Notes: generated by a model from the letters alone, not told the origin. A stretch of DNA of 64,000 bases from Metellina segmentata (GCA_947359465.1 OX375874.1:88775672-88839671); one strand, 5' to 3'; counted from the stretch's first letter, positions 1 to 11,205 are shown. Program-made: numbers and translations.

Positions 1-302
1 AGAGTTCCCTGCTCCGTCCATGACCGCAACTCTCCAGGTGCGGACAGCTGTTACCGAGCTTTTGTACTTCGGTATAGTTCAGCAGGACTACACAATTAAT
101 CTTTAAAATGCAGAGTGCAAAGACGATGATGCTGGAAAGTGCCATAGTTAACAGCTGTCGCAGCGTCAAGCGATGAAGGATTTCTTTGTCGATGCGCACT
201 TCAAATTTTCAGGAAACCACCTAAAAAAACAATTGAATGCAATAAGTACAGTTCTTGAGAAAAATACTAGTTTGAGTACACATATGTACATTTAGGTACG
301 TA
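1..302. other. No recognisable feature
   Basis: AT-rich sequence with no ORF or repeat I recognise. Confidence 0.5.
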
Positions 303-738
303 TTTGAATTTGCGTCGCATTGAAGAGCACAAGGGTAATTAGCAACATTCCGGGATCAATCCCGAAGGGAAAGATCCGAGGTTGGTTGGGTTTTAATGGA
401 TTATGGTTCACACCTGACCAATCTACGCCAGACACAATGCAAAAAAACTCTATGCAAAGTAACGACTGATCAAATTTATTTATTTACAATTTTGATTGAC
501 ACTAGCCCAACAACGATCCGAGGACAATGTATCGTAATTTTGAACCACGGTCAGATGATGAGGTCAATACTTGACCTGGAACCTCACCTTCCAAACTTCT
601 ACACCACGCCAACGTAAGGACATTCAAGGTCACATAATAACATGCATCAGCCCGACGGTCTTTGGTTGGATCGAGTTTCGAACTCTCAACCCTCCGGTTG
701 CTAATCCGCGACTCTACCAACTGGGCTAACACGGTCCT
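303..738 (-). mobile_element. SINE-B, minus orientation, split by a LINE-tail insertion
   Basis: Reverse-oriented SINE-B. The shared body words (cgggatcaatccc, aattttgaaccacggtcagatga, read in pieces) lead up to the tRNA-like head at about 650-735, which contains the box B-like word gagtttcgaactc. The element is interrupted at 382-514 between a 9 bp direct repeat GATCCGAGG (373-381 and 515-523). It is moderately decayed. The outer borders are approximate because I see no clear target duplication for the SINE itself. Confidence 0.75.
382..514 (-). mobile_element. 5'-truncated LINE 3' end (tail shared with SINE-C)
   Basis: This 133 bp insert lies in SINE-B between direct repeats GATCCGAGG. Read on the minus strand it ends in the word pair ccataaaaccc / aaccaacc typical of SINE-C. 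The upstream part resembles the 3' untranslated region of the LINE at 7472-8254, with a shared ...caaaattgtaaataaataaa-like stretch. It is therefore most simply a very short LINE copy. No coding sequence remains. Confidence 0.6.
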
Positions 739-1166
739 GTATAGTATTAAAAGGGATGAAAGTGATGATATGTCTGTGTACAACGAGAACTGCTCCCAGC
801 ACCAGGTCTGGTTGGTGGAGGTCACTATACAGAAATAGGCTTTCATTTTGAGTAGGAATGACTCTAGGGAGGACATAATATTTATCTTGTTTTTCGTAAA
901 TGTTGGCGACAAAAAAAGATGGTTTACAAGCAGAGCTTCTCGGTGATAAGTAAAAAAACCTTTATATATTTCAAATTGCCATATCAAGCGCGCTAGTTTG
1001 ACAAGCTTGAATACATTTCTCCAAACATCCCCCTAAAGAAAATTGGATAAAATCCTTTTCTACGGCAAGACCGGGTAGACTTGTCTGGAACAGTTCCCAT
1101 GGTAGATATATAGGACGCATAGGTTTGGTTTAGGTGCAGATTTATGGCTCAAGAGCCGGATTGATT
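739..1166. other. No recognisable feature
   Basis: Only chance ORFs on both strands. No terminal repeats or splice-flanked coding stretch seen. Confidence 0.5.
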
Positions 1167-1316
1167 AAGTTGAATTCCACTAGAAGTCGCAAAGCGACAC
1201 GCGTAAGCCACAATCAGAGGTGCCGTCGCGAGCACTCTTCAAGTTGAAATCATTTCAACCTGATTTGGTCTGCACGTGTCGCCTTGTGCTTCCTATTTGA
1301 ATTCAGCTTAAGTACA
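1167..1316. mobile_element. MITE with about 50 bp terminal inverted repeats
   Basis: The left end reads TTAAGTTGAATTCCACTAG and the right end, reverse complemented, CTTAAGCTGAATTCAAATAG. The inverted similarity continues through a word like GCGACACGCG. A second copy of the same design lies at 56285-56437. TTAA at both ends hints at a TTAA-target superfamily, but the terminal bases are palindromic, so target duplication and terminus cannot be separated. It has no coding capacity. Confidence 0.55.
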
Positions 1317-1345
1317 TATCAGATGACATAATACTCAGATACATA

Positions 1346-1569
1346 CTCAGATGGCAAAATGTTACAAGTCATTTTTCCCAAAAAATTGAGTAAGTCCCAT
1401 CCTGGAGTCTGGTTTGTTAATGTTTAGAAGGTGGCAAAATGTCACAAGTCTTTCTCTTTCAGTTTATGAGAAAACAAAGGGGGAAAATTGTGATAAGTCA
1501 AAAACCACAAGTTGAATCATAAAAATGCTGTCACGAAAAAAAAAGTGACATAACATTTTGCCATCTGAG
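1346..1569. repeat. MITE-like inverted repeat
   Basis: The 19-base word CTCAGATGGCAAAATGTTA at 1346-1364 recurs in reverse complement at the other end (TAACATTTTGCCATCTGAG, ending 1569). A further partial copy (GGTGGCAAAATGTCACAAG) lies near 1431. The internal sequence is AT-rich and noncoding. I found no certain target duplication. Confidence 0.5.
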
Positions 1570-2783
1570 CAAATATATTCTAAAGATAAAACAGCGATAA
1601 AGTTGAATATAAATCCGCCATATTTATTAAATTGGATACATTTAAATATTTAACTCTTTATCTCATTTCACAAGTATTATTAATTGCAATTTAATTCGCC
1701 TAGTATACAAGCGTTTTGTGACAACATTAACTGAGGATCTGACCTGAGGATTTTCAAGGGCCCGAATTCTGGATGAGACACAAACCTGAAATGAATGAGA
1801 ACTTGATCTACATATTTACCGCACACATACACCTCCCGGACACCAGATGATTGTGGATCAATCAAAATCTGAACCAGCAGCTTTCGCAGAGCTAATCCTT
1901 TACAGCGTTTATTTCACTGTTTTCGCTGATGCATTTCTAAGTTTTAACTTTAATGAGAAACCCACGGTAAATTTAAAAGTACAGCAAAACGAGGGAGTTC
2001 CGTGACACTTGAGAAATGGCCGCATCCGTCGGCATAAAAAAAATCTCACATCGGGCAGTTGTACTAAAACGAGAAGGTCAAAAAGGTGAAATGTTAAAAG
2101 TAGCACACGTAAAAACTTTCTCGGTCACTTTCAACTTCCAAAAGATCTTGGGGGTAATAATCAGGACTTTCACCTCTCGGTCCGCAGGAGGTCCTTGGGG
2201 AAATTCCGCCTCATTAATGATACAGAACTTTTTCTTTCTGACGTCAAAAGAAAGGGCCAGCCAACAGGTAACGGGGTCAGGAGAAAACCAGGATGCACAC
2301 ACCGACCTCTTATGAAATGAAAAGAAGCAATCAGTTGAAGATTGAGAGTGAAGAGGCGCTGGGCAAGGTAAGACGGTCACGTTCACATTTATCGTGGAGA
2401 ATCGTTAAAAGTATGAAATACATTTACGTTCAGCCATCCAGGATATAATTTGGGAAAAAAGGATCTTAGGTTTCTATTCACGTTCCCCCAAAACAGTCCA
2501 AAGAAATTATCAAGACACATCTTCATGTGAAAAGCTGTAAAGTCGGCTTGGAGCAAAATCTCACAAACTGACAAATAATCTTTTTACTGTATCAGTTGTT
2601 CAAAAACTAAATATTAGCTTTTAGTTTAAAAAAAATTATAAGCCTTTTAATAGTGTATCTTTCAAACGGATAAGAATAGGAGTATATATATATTTGTTAT
2701 CATGAAAATAAGAATATAGTGTCCTCGAAAAAATGTTAATGAGTTTTCTAAGCCAACGATATTGCTTTTCACATGAAGGTACA
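1570..2783. other. Anonymous AT-rich DNA
   Basis: Overlapping ORFs of about 60-100 codons occur on both strands around 1680-2570. None shows a known domain, and sense and antisense frames compete equally. I regard them as chance. Confidence 0.5.
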
Positions 2784-3007
2784 TCACAAACGAAAATCCA
2801 AGGTATAATATAAGGTTCTTGATATAATAAAACTCATCCTGAACTTCCCTGTGTGAATTGGTTCCTGTAACTTAACGTGGGTGTGTATTTCTATTGAGTC
2901 AATAAAACCTTCCTTGTGTGTGCCCATTATTTGATGTTGCCTGTTTTGTGTTTGAAGTATCTTGGCGAAGTATGATCCTTGCACCATAAAACCCAACCAC
3001 CCGTCAT
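2784..3007 (+). mobile_element. SINE-C, plus orientation
   Basis: A decayed SINE-C ending in the diagnostic tail ...ccttgcaccataaaacccaaccacc. The upstream words (gtcaataaaaccttcc, ttgtgtttgaagtatcttggcg) match the interior of the other SINE-C copies. The head is hard to delimit. Confidence 0.6.
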
Positions 3008-3202
3008 ATGAAAAGCAAAATTTTGCCATGGCGATTCAGTCAGTAAAAAAGAAACATAAGGGCATAAAAGAAAAGGGTATTGAAAATAATCCAATTTGCA
3101 GCTTAGCACCTTACAGCTAGTTGAGGTATGTGGATGAATTTTAATCATTCCATCATGCCACTAGAGTCATGGCTATTGTTAAATTTTGCTTTTTAGTGAA
3201 GA

Positions 3203-3425
3203 GTTAGTTAAGTTGGGTTTCATGGAACAATGACAATATTTGGACAAGTTACTCCAAACACAAGACAGACATCAAGTAATGGACATACACACAATGAAAG
3301 TTTTATTGATACGAAAGAAATACACTTAGGGAGAGATACAAGCATGGAAGCTGCTACGCCTACAACTCTCAGCTTGCTAGCGCAGTGGGTAAACCCATTG
3401 AGTCACGTGGACCCTCATCTATCAG
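3203..3425 (-). mobile_element. SINE-C, minus orientation
   Basis: Starts with the reverse-complement tail ttgggtttcatgg. It runs through gaaagttttattgatacgaaag and ends in the tRNA-like head near gcgcagtgggtaaacccattgagtcacg. The copy is full length but diverged. Confidence 0.65.
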
Positions 3426-4165
3426 ATTTTATTTTTTACAGATGGGATTTTAACTCAGTTATTGGTTAAGCTTAGTATGTACAAAACAGAAATTAATTCG
3501 CGTCAGCTATAAGATCTTATACCAAAATGATACTAATTACATAAAAATAATATTTTTGTTTACTTCTATTTTCAGATCCAGATTTATTTGATAAATACTT
3601 TGCTCTCCGACTTTGCTCAATACAATTGCAAATACTTTGCTCAGATCACGAACGATTTTATTTTTTGGACGATTTTAAAGACTAATTAAGCCGAGAGTTA
3701 ATCAACTCAACGATAAAATTGGTGTCCGAGTTAAGTTTATGACAAAAATCTCAATATTTCCATCAGATTTTATCATTAAAATAGAACAGGATAGCATTCA
3801 AAACATGATAGCTTAGAGTCAACACCGTTGTACGAAAAGGTATTAGTATTTTTTGCATCAATACATTTTAGAAAATGTTCATCATTTAAGTCTTTTTTCA
3901 ACTCTAAAGTGTATTGGAAACTTTCCGCCGAACTGAAACCTAGTTGGTACCGGGTTCGAATCTCGGTTTGTGTTGTTAGTGCTCCTGTTAGGACTAACGG
4001 TTAACCATTCAGTGCTCCTTTACAAATAGCCGTAAATTCGCTCCATGTAGTACGTCGGACCTAAGTGGTCGGAGATTAGAAATAGTTTTAGCTTTATTTC
4101 CCGATATCAAGAAATGGTCAAAACAGTAATATTTTCGCAAGATGACACCTCTTTTGCAAGCAGAG
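3426..4165. other. Anonymous DNA with a possible tRNA-like SINE scrap
   Basis: At 3935-4080 a box B-like word gggttcgaatctcgg follows gttggtacc. That suggests a scrap of another tRNA-derived SINE, but no body or tail identifies its family. The rest is AT-rich and featureless. Confidence 0.3.
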
Positions 4166-6525
4166 ATGCCAACCTGCGATGGACGTTTTCAGTAGTACCA
4201 AAGGAAAAAATCCGTAGTTTTAAGAACTCTTCAGTAGTCAAGTAAAAATTTAAGAAATCGGCTTTAATAAACACGCACATATCATTAAAACAAATATTTC
4301 ATTACAAATTCGAAACATATGCAACACATTATATTATTTATAATTAGTAAGGTATATCACACATGAAAACATAGAACCAATAATTGTGCGAAGGAAACAA
4401 TAATACCACATTACTAAAAATTGAAAATTTTGTTCATAAAAACATTTAAGAATTAAATTTAAACAGCGTCATTTTTAAATGAATGAATGTTCTGAATTCT
4501 TAAGTTTTCATTAAATTTCCAACTGCAGAAAGTGGTCCATAGTGGTTGAAAGCACACAAGAACTGCTTTCAGTTAAAAAACAAGACATTCTGCGAGTAAA
4601 GCAAAATACTGCCGTACACTGTACTATAGCCACTTCCTAGCAATGTAAAAGAAAAATGCTCGCGCGTTCATCCATACATTTAAAAAAATTTTAAATCAGG
4701 ATAGTTAATATTTTAAACTACTCCCAAAACTCATTTCCACGCGAGTGGAAATTCAAGAAATGTAGGAAACAAGTGTTTTCAAATCAACAAGGACGAAGCC
4801 GACTACATAATATATTCAACACTTATGACAAACAAAAATATGCATTGTGACCAGAAGAAAAGAAAATGACCATTCAATGTTCCTTAACGAAGATCTGCAA
4901 CGAAACGGAACACTGGGCATGAAATACGACGCGTTCTTTTCAGTATTATTGTACAGTAGTAACTCGCTATGTCCTAGATACCTATTCTGCAAGAAATATT
5001 AGAAAAACCGCAAAACTTTCCACTGGCTGAATTTTTGAATAGCACAAGGACATTTTCCCTTTATGGATTGTGATTTTTTTTTAAAATTCGTTAAGTCACC
5101 TGATAGGAAAATAAACGCCCTCGAATTGCCATCCGTAAGACGTCACATGCCCATTGCCAGATTCTAAAAATTCAGTATTCAGGGTAAATCGTTCCTCATT
5201 GCCCGCTCCTTTTCAGCCATGCGCAGAGCAATTTCTTTATCACATTTGATAAAAGACACTAAGTGCATAAAAGAGTTATTGCCTGCATTGTACTCCTCTA
5301 AAGCATCCATTAGAAATGTGACCCAGCTCAATTTTAAACAGACGCGTGACGAAAAGAGCCCAATTTCGAAGAAACGACCCAAATTCGGCGATAGCCTCAC
5401 ACGCCGATACATAAGAATGAAATTTCAAACAAAAATGAAACCACACAATCAGATCAGCGTCTTGGTTATCTATAGAAGCTACTTTAGATGTGGTCGATCA
5501 GTTTAGAATGAGATTTTTGAATAACAGCATCTAAAAAACACTCAAGAATCAAATCTCTATCCGATCTTTAACTTTTTCTATTTTATCATGCACACCTGCA
5601 AAATACTATGCTGTGAATTTATCGAAGAAAATTTCGGATGCAACATACAATAAAAAGTAATACACCAACTAAATTAGAGTTTAGTGCTGAGAAATGTATA
5701 TCACTACGATGTACGTTTCTGAGCATCAGAAGTAACGGATCAAAATATTTTGTGAACTTGGGAGAATCTGAACCCTTTAACTTACAAAAAAATATTCAAA
5801 ACAACCAAACCAACGATTTTTTTGTTCTTATAAAAGTAGTTTCACTCTGTATTTTAAATTTCTGCGCTTTATTAAATCATACCACGTTAATGCTGATTTT
5901 TCCGCTTCTTGAAATTTGAATTCCCTTTTGATTGATATGGCCCTTCGTGTGTTAATATTTTATTTTTGATACAAAATAAAAAGAGTAGATAATTATTCTA
6001 CGGATTGGAAAATTACATGAAACAGAATAAAAAAAATAAAAAAATAAAAATATTACCTTGTGACGAAAGGCCCTGCACTAATTTAATGCAAACTTCCCGG
6101 TTATACAATAAAACTGAAATCATTCCCAAGACGAAATTCTGGATACACTTGAGTTGAGATACAAAAATCTATTTAATACAAATGTTAAGGGGTATTGGTT
6201 TGGCTTCTGGAAGTTCAAAGGTCAATGCGATACACAAGAGAGTTTATATTATATGCTAAATAAAATATCGGGATTTAAACAAGCGACTTGCAAATTTTCT
6301 GATATATAAACCTAGTACGACAGAACTAATTATCCATCCAATGTTATTTTAAAAGCACTGAAAATAAGTCATTAATAATAGATGCGTAATCACATACGCC
6401 TCTAGTACCAATGACTTTTAAAAAACCTTGACACAAACGGTGTCAGAGTGACCGAGCGATGTCTATTTTGATTGACAGTGTGTGTAGTAGTGGCCAAAAA
6501 CAGAATGACACATAAATATTATACA
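4166..6525. other. Anonymous AT-rich DNA
   Basis: A word gagatgccaacctgc at 4164 resembles termini of arthropod DNA transposons, but I find no partner end nearby. Around 5100-5412 the minus strand has an open stretch (77 codons) with no recognised domain. I cannot assign a gene here. Confidence 0.4.
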
Positions 6526-6829
6526 CTAGCCACTGCGTGGCTTAGCCCGGCGTTGGTTTGCACGGGCAACGCCGTGATGTAAGGTATTAATCTGGTGAAA
6601 AATTTTCCGCAGATTTCAAATCCGTTGAAATTTGTACTCTATCTTAAACGATCTAGGAGATAGAAAAAAGAACTGACTCCAATTTTAAAATTTCGCCGCG
6701 ACCCAAAAATTGCAAAAATTTTGGACTATTTGTGTGCAAAACCTCATTGCTGTAAGTGCCATAGAATCGTCAGGATTTTGCGGCCGCGAAAAAAACAGAC
6801 AGATAAACACATCTTTTTATAATATTAGA
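6526..6829 (-). mobile_element. Non-autonomous Helitron, 304 bp
   Basis: On the minus strand the element starts with TC (TCTAATATTATAAAAAGATG) after an A and ends with CTAG before a T, the A|T insertion pattern of Helitrons. A GC-rich pairing region (gcccggcgttgg ... cacgggcaacgcc) near the CTAG end is the expected 3' hairpin, now imperfect. It encodes no Rep/helicase. Part of its interior recurs, decayed, at 62655-62740. Confidence 0.75.
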
Positions 6830-7216
6830 TATATAAAGTTTCAAAATACACGCCGCACCATCCGTTGCAAAACACGTCCGACTCCTCCGAATTGTAAAAT
6901 AATTATATTCTTATTCGTGTTCTTTTTCAGTAATCGCACCTAATATTTCATATTTTTAATCGCATCAGAACCCATCCACTAGAACAAGTAGCAACTAGAA
7001 CAACTGTTCTTGTAACCTATCTGTGTTTCTAACTCTGTCGGGTGTATCTGCTTCCTTAGCAACATGGGGAAAGACAGGGAATCGTGACAAACGGTTTAAT
7101 AACCAAGTTTGAAAGCAAAAGGCCTGTAAACACCGTTACATAAATTTGAGAACATACAAGTATAAATATCATGTTTTTTAACCACTACACACTTGGCCTC
7201 CCACAGTTCAAGGAAA
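6830..7216. other. No recognisable feature
   Basis: No repeat end or coding stretch recognised. Confidence 0.5.
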
Positions 7217-7308
7217 AGAAAAATTAGGATTGGGTTTTATGGCGCAAGAGCCACATTTGGCTATGCTGCGCCAAACATCAAGTAATACGCACATGCAAGC
7301 TTTATTAA

Positions 7309-7443
7309 CCTTTTGACTACGGCTATAGATATAACAAGCGCGATTGTTATAACTTTCAAGGTACAACTAATGTACTGGCCGTAGTCTAAATTATTTCTTG
7401 GCGCGATCATGGTACAATTGCTGTACCTGCCGTAGTTTAAAGG
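7309..7443. mobile_element. piggyBac-type MITE, 135 bp
   Basis: Flanked by TTAA on both sides (7305-7308 and 7444-7447). Terminal inverted repeats are CCTTTTGACTACGGC and, reverse complemented from the right end, CCTTTAAACTACGGC (13 of 15 match). The right end is internally duplicated: a block ending gtactggccgtagtctaaa is followed by one ending gtacctgccgtagtttaaa. TTAA target plus CC-start termini fit the piggyBac superfamily. No ORF. Confidence 0.85.
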
Positions 7444-7471
7444 TTAATAAAGAGAAATACAACCAGGGAGG

Positions 7472-8254
7472 TTGGTTGGTTGTGTTTTTATGGCGCAAAG
7501 CCACACATGGCCAAGCTGCGCCAGACACAAGACAAAAGAGTCTAGATGAAATAAAGATTGGTAGTAAAACTTTATCTATTTACAATTTTGAATCGAGACT
7601 TTATCAAATGTATAAAATCTAAATAAAATTCACGAAACCAATGTCAGATATAAATAAAAACACATTTTTATTGTAAGGACTTCCTAAAATATCTTTTAGG
7701 TTTGGCTTTGAAACTCCAAATCGGACTAGTCTGTGGTTATTAAAAACCCTACATTCAGTCAAAATGTGTCTGACAGTAAAAATACAATGGCAGGTTGAAC
7801 ATAATGGGGCAGGTTCTCCGATCAATAAGTGCCTGTGGGTAAAATGGGTATGGCCAATGCGAAGTCTTGTCAGTTGTACTTCATTTTTTCTATTTAAATT
7901 TGTATTAGCGAGTCCTGTGACAGTTGGTTGTATAGAGTGGAGTTTATTCTGAACTTCCTTATCCCAAGAATCTTGCCAGTTTGATTTTATTTTTGTCTTT
8001 AAAAACTTTTCAACGTCTTCAATAGGAAGTGGTAAGTAGTTTTGTATTGTTCTTGTCTTTGCTGCAATGTCTGCTCTCTCATTTCCGGGAACACCTACAT
8101 GTCCAGGTATCCAACATAGCAGGATTTTGAAATTTTGATACTTTAAATTTAGAAATAGATTTATTGTTTTGAGTACTAACGGATGACTTTTTATTGAAGT
8201 ATTTGCAAGGGCTTCAATGCTGCTTTTTGAATCGGAGTATACTATCCATTTTTT
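7472..8254 (-). mobile_element. 5'-truncated LINE (R1/I-type) with RNase H
   Basis: This 783 bp copy lies between 12 bp direct repeats CAACCAGGGAGG (7460-7471 and 8255-8266) in SINE-C. It holds the 3' part of an RNase H-bearing non-LTR retrotransposon plus its 3' untranslated region. On the minus strand it ends in ...tggcgcagcttggcc ... gcgccataaaaacac, then aaccaacc. That end is the same tail as its host SINE-C. The truncation falls inside the RNase H domain, as expected when reverse transcription stops early. Confidence 0.88.
7619..8254 (-). pseudogene. LINE ORF2 C-terminus: RNase H and Cys/His region (truncated)
   Basis: About 211 codons remain open. The N-terminal end enters the RNase H fold at VYSDSKSSIEAL, which carries one catalytic aspartate. 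CWIPGHVGVPGNERAD follows, with the conserved GHxGxxGNExAD motif and the last catalytic aspartate. The first catalytic Asp and the Glu would lie upstream and are lost to 5' truncation, so the enzyme is dead. Further on, C-x2-C ... VRHILTEC is the Cys/His-type motif found after RNase H in R1/I-group LINEs. In an intact element, RNase H degrades template RNA during target-primed reverse transcription. Clade assignment beyond R1/I-like is inference. Confidence 0.85.
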
Positions 8255-8426
8255 CAACCAGGGAGGAATTGAAACTGCGTCGTTTACAACTCGCAGGTTG
8301 CTGGCTCAATGGGCGGACATACCCACTGTGCCACGACGGCCTTAGAAAAATTAGGGTTTTGTAAGGCAGTTTTAAGGTTACTTTATATTTTAAGACTGTC
8401 TTGATCGCAATAGATTGACCTGCAAA

Positions 8427-8573
8427 TGCACAGGTAAAGATGGTTAGTTGTCTTGGGTTTAATAGCGCAAGGTCCAAAAGTGGACAAGCTGCGCCAAACA
8501 CGGGACAAAAAAAAGCATCCAATAAAACTATAGGAATCTCGGACTCAGTCTTTAAAGCATCCATTTTTAGCTT
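8427..8573 (-). mobile_element. Second 5'-truncated LINE copy
   Basis: Insert of 147 bp between direct repeats ACCTGCAAA (8418-8426 and 8574-8582). On the minus strand it ends with the same tail design (ttggcgcagcttgtcc ... ttgcgctattaaaccc). Its sequence upstream of the tail differs from the copy at 7472-8254, so it may be a sister subfamily. Confidence 0.6.
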
Positions 8574-8668
8574 ACCTGCAAAAATTGTGCCAGCGATTTT
8601 TGATGACACCAGACCTCGGATGAATATCATTGACCTTGGTTTTTGAATGTATCTATCTATATCTTTTT

Positions 8669-9071
8669 TCTATATATACGTATATATATAAAAAAAAGGG
8701 ATGTGTGTGTGGGGTGTATAACATACACCCTTTTGTGTGTATATTCTCTTTCGTGGATGTATATTCTCTATGCAAATCTACACCGTTTGACCAATCCACA
8801 CCAACTTTGGTAAACTTATACTTTAGAACACTGCGGAAAACATCGGCTATATCTTACCCGTCTTCAGACCAATCTGTAGCCATAAAAATTGCCACACAGG
8901 TAGTCCTAAAAGTGCCCTTCAAAGCCCCAATTTTAAAATCTAAAGTTTGTTTTTCTGCAATAAATGCACATAGATAAGGAAACACGTTGCACAGGGTTGT
9001 GTCTTTGAGTTCACACAGTGAAATGTCACGGTCATATATGAAATATGAGCAACGCCGGGTTATTCAGCTAG
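8669..9071 (+). mobile_element. Non-autonomous Helitron, about 400 bp
   Basis: Ends ...caacgccgggttattcagCTAG before T (CTAG at 9068-9071). It starts near TCTATATATACGTATATA. A cleaner copy in opposite orientation lies at 60993-61401 and shows the intact 3' hairpin. The exact 5' base is blurred by an expanded AT tract. No ORF. Confidence 0.75.
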
Positions 9072-9717
9072 TATGAAATAAAACAGGCAGTGTTCTTGTA
9101 ACATTGTTTCCTTAAGGACTTTCAGCAAGTTATTTGAGCCTTATAGTCCTAAAAAACTAAAAAGAAAAATCAGGCTTTCTTGAGGTCCGTGCGTACCGTG
9201 ATAAATCAAAAACCCCTACGTCAATTTATGGGAATATCTAACTCATAAGATCCCATAAACAGTCATTTGTGTCTACCGATAAGTTTTAATTTTACATTTA
9301 TTTAAAATTTAAAAATAAATGTTTGCATGTAGGTCAAAACTGAGCATGCATCATGCGAGTGCAACCAACTCGGAATTCTTATGCAACAAAACATTTATAT
9401 GCATCGTGCCTCCTACATCGGTTTCGCGACACCCCCAACTCGTTTCTGGTGTTTACATCTTTCTAAGGAAACCCACACAAAGTAGGTCAAACTCCCTTCA
9501 GGTGAGTTTTCCCTCCGGGTTCCAAACCCAAACATCGGTCTCCCTTTCCATCATTACAGCAGTGGGTGAAACTAGCGAAAATTGGGTTAAGCCGTAGGCT
9601 CGTGTACCCTTCTCCAAGAGAGATCCGCATTCTCGAGCCATCCACCCGTAACGCCCGATTTTTATTGACGGGCCTCACACTTTCCCACTTTCACGACCCG
9701 GCCGGTTTCACTTAAAA
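9072..9717. other. Unassigned DNA upstream of the tandem array
   Basis: 9072-9300 resembles sequence that recurs near 11440-11520 and 12110-12190. 9480-9700 is more GC-rich than its surroundings, but I recognise no gene or element in it. Confidence 0.4.
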
Positions 9718-11205
9718 GTAAATTTACTGCCAGCTTCTCTTGTGGACATCCAGACACCGAACCACATGGGATTTTTGCATCTCTTTAGGTTTCCTTCGGG
9801 TGCTTTGGGGACAATTAGGGAAATTGTATCGTAAATTTACTGCCAGCTTCTCTTGTGGACATCCTGACACTGAACCACATGGGATTTTTGCATCTCTTTA
9901 GGTTTCCTTCGGGTGCTTTGGGGACAATTAGGGAAATTGTATCGTAAATTTACTGCCAGCTTCTCTCTTGTGGACATCCTGACACTGAACCACATGGGAT
10001 TTTTGCATCTCTTTAGGTTTTCAACGGTTGCTTTGCGAAAATTAGAGAAATTGTATCGTAAATTTACTGCCAGCTTCTCTCTTGTGGACATCCTGACACT
10101 GAACCACATGGGATTTTTGCATCTCTTTAGGTTTCCTTCGGGTGCTTTGGGGACAATTAGGGAAATTGTATCGTAAATTTACTGCCAGCTTCTCTCTTGT
10201 GGACATCCTGACACTGAACCACATGGGATTTTTGCATCTCTTTAGGTTTTCAACGGTTGCTTTGCGAAAATTAGAGAAATTGTATCGTAAATTTACTGCC
10301 AGCTTCTCTCTTGTGGACATCCTGACACTGAACCACATGGGATTTTTGCATCTCTTTAGGTTTCCTTCGGGTGCTTTGGGGACAATTAGGGAAATTGTAT
10401 CGTAAATTTACTGCCAGCTTCTCTCTTGTGGACATCCTGACACTGAACCACATGGGATTTTTGCATCTCTTTAGGTTTCCTTCGGGTGCTTTGGGGACAA
10501 TTAGGGAAATTGTATCGTAAATTTACTGCCAGCTTCTCTCTTGTGGACATCCTGACACTGAACCACATGGGATTTTTGCATCTCTTTAGGTTTCCTTCGG
10601 GTGCTTTGGGGACAATTAGGGAAATTGTATCGTAAATTTACTGCCAGCTTCTCTCTTGTGGACATCCTGACACTGAACCACATGGGATTTTTGCATCTCT
10701 TTAGGTTTTCAACGGTTGCTTTGCGAAAATTAGAGAAATTGTATCGTAAATTTACTGCCAGCTTGTCTCGTGGACATACAAAAATTCCATGTGGGTCGGT
10801 GTCTGTAACTCTAGGTTTTCTTCGGTTTCTTTGCGACAATTAGGGAAATTGTGTCGCAAATTCACTGCCAGCTTCTCTCTTGTGGACATCCTGACACCGA
10901 CCCCCACATGGGATTTTTGTATCTCTTTAGGTTTTCTTCGGTTGCTTTGCGAAAATTAAAGAAATTGTATCGTAAATTTACTGCCTGCTTTGCTTTGCGA
11001 AATCGAGACACAAAGAAATTTTCACGAGTGCTATTGTTTAGGTCTCACAAACCCATTTTTAAATATAAATTTTTAGAGAAATTGTTTAGTAAATATATTG
11101 CCAGCTTCGCTTGTGCAAACCATCCAGACACCAATCACATGGGATTTTTGTCTGTTAAGCATTTTCTTCGGGTGTTTTTACGAAAATTAAAGGTGTTACA
11201 TCGTA
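9718..11205. repeat. Tandem array of 113-116 bp units, two variants
   Basis: Unit starts, taken at the word gtaaattt, fall at 9718, 9831, 9944, 10058, 10173, 10287, 10402, 10517, 10632, 10746, 10856 and 10972, with one more degenerate unit to about 11205. Variant a carries ggtttccttcgggtgc and variant b ggttttcaacggttgc. The order is a a b a b a a a b, then diverged units. Central units are nearly identical, so amplification was recent; edge units are old. Unit 10 (10746-10855) contains a short inverted segment. Open frames through the array come from its near-multiple-of-three period and are not genes. Confidence 0.92.

Larger units (their letters stand above)
7217..8355 (-). mobile_element. 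SINE-C split by a TTAA MITE and by a LINE copy
   Basis: A minus-oriented SINE-C is flanked by a 12 bp target duplication AGAAAAATTAGG (7217-7228 and 8344-8355). SINE sequence proper is 7229-7304, 7448-7459 and 8267-8343. The tail (gggttttatggcgcaagagcc) is at the left. The tRNA-like head, with the A-box-like word tggcacagtgg on the minus strand, is at the right. Inside sit a 135 bp TTAA-target MITE and a 783 bp LINE copy, each with its own duplication. The order of events is therefore SINE-C first, then the two insertions. Confidence 0.88.

Noticed and set aside
5179..5412. 77-codon minus frame considered as an exon or hAT piece
   Set aside because: No splice context, no domain I recognise, and an equally open frame on the opposite strand.
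9837..10843. Repeated ORFs on both strands in the tandem array
   Set aside because: They repeat with the 115 bp unit and shift when unit length changes by one or two bases; there is no conserved start or domain.
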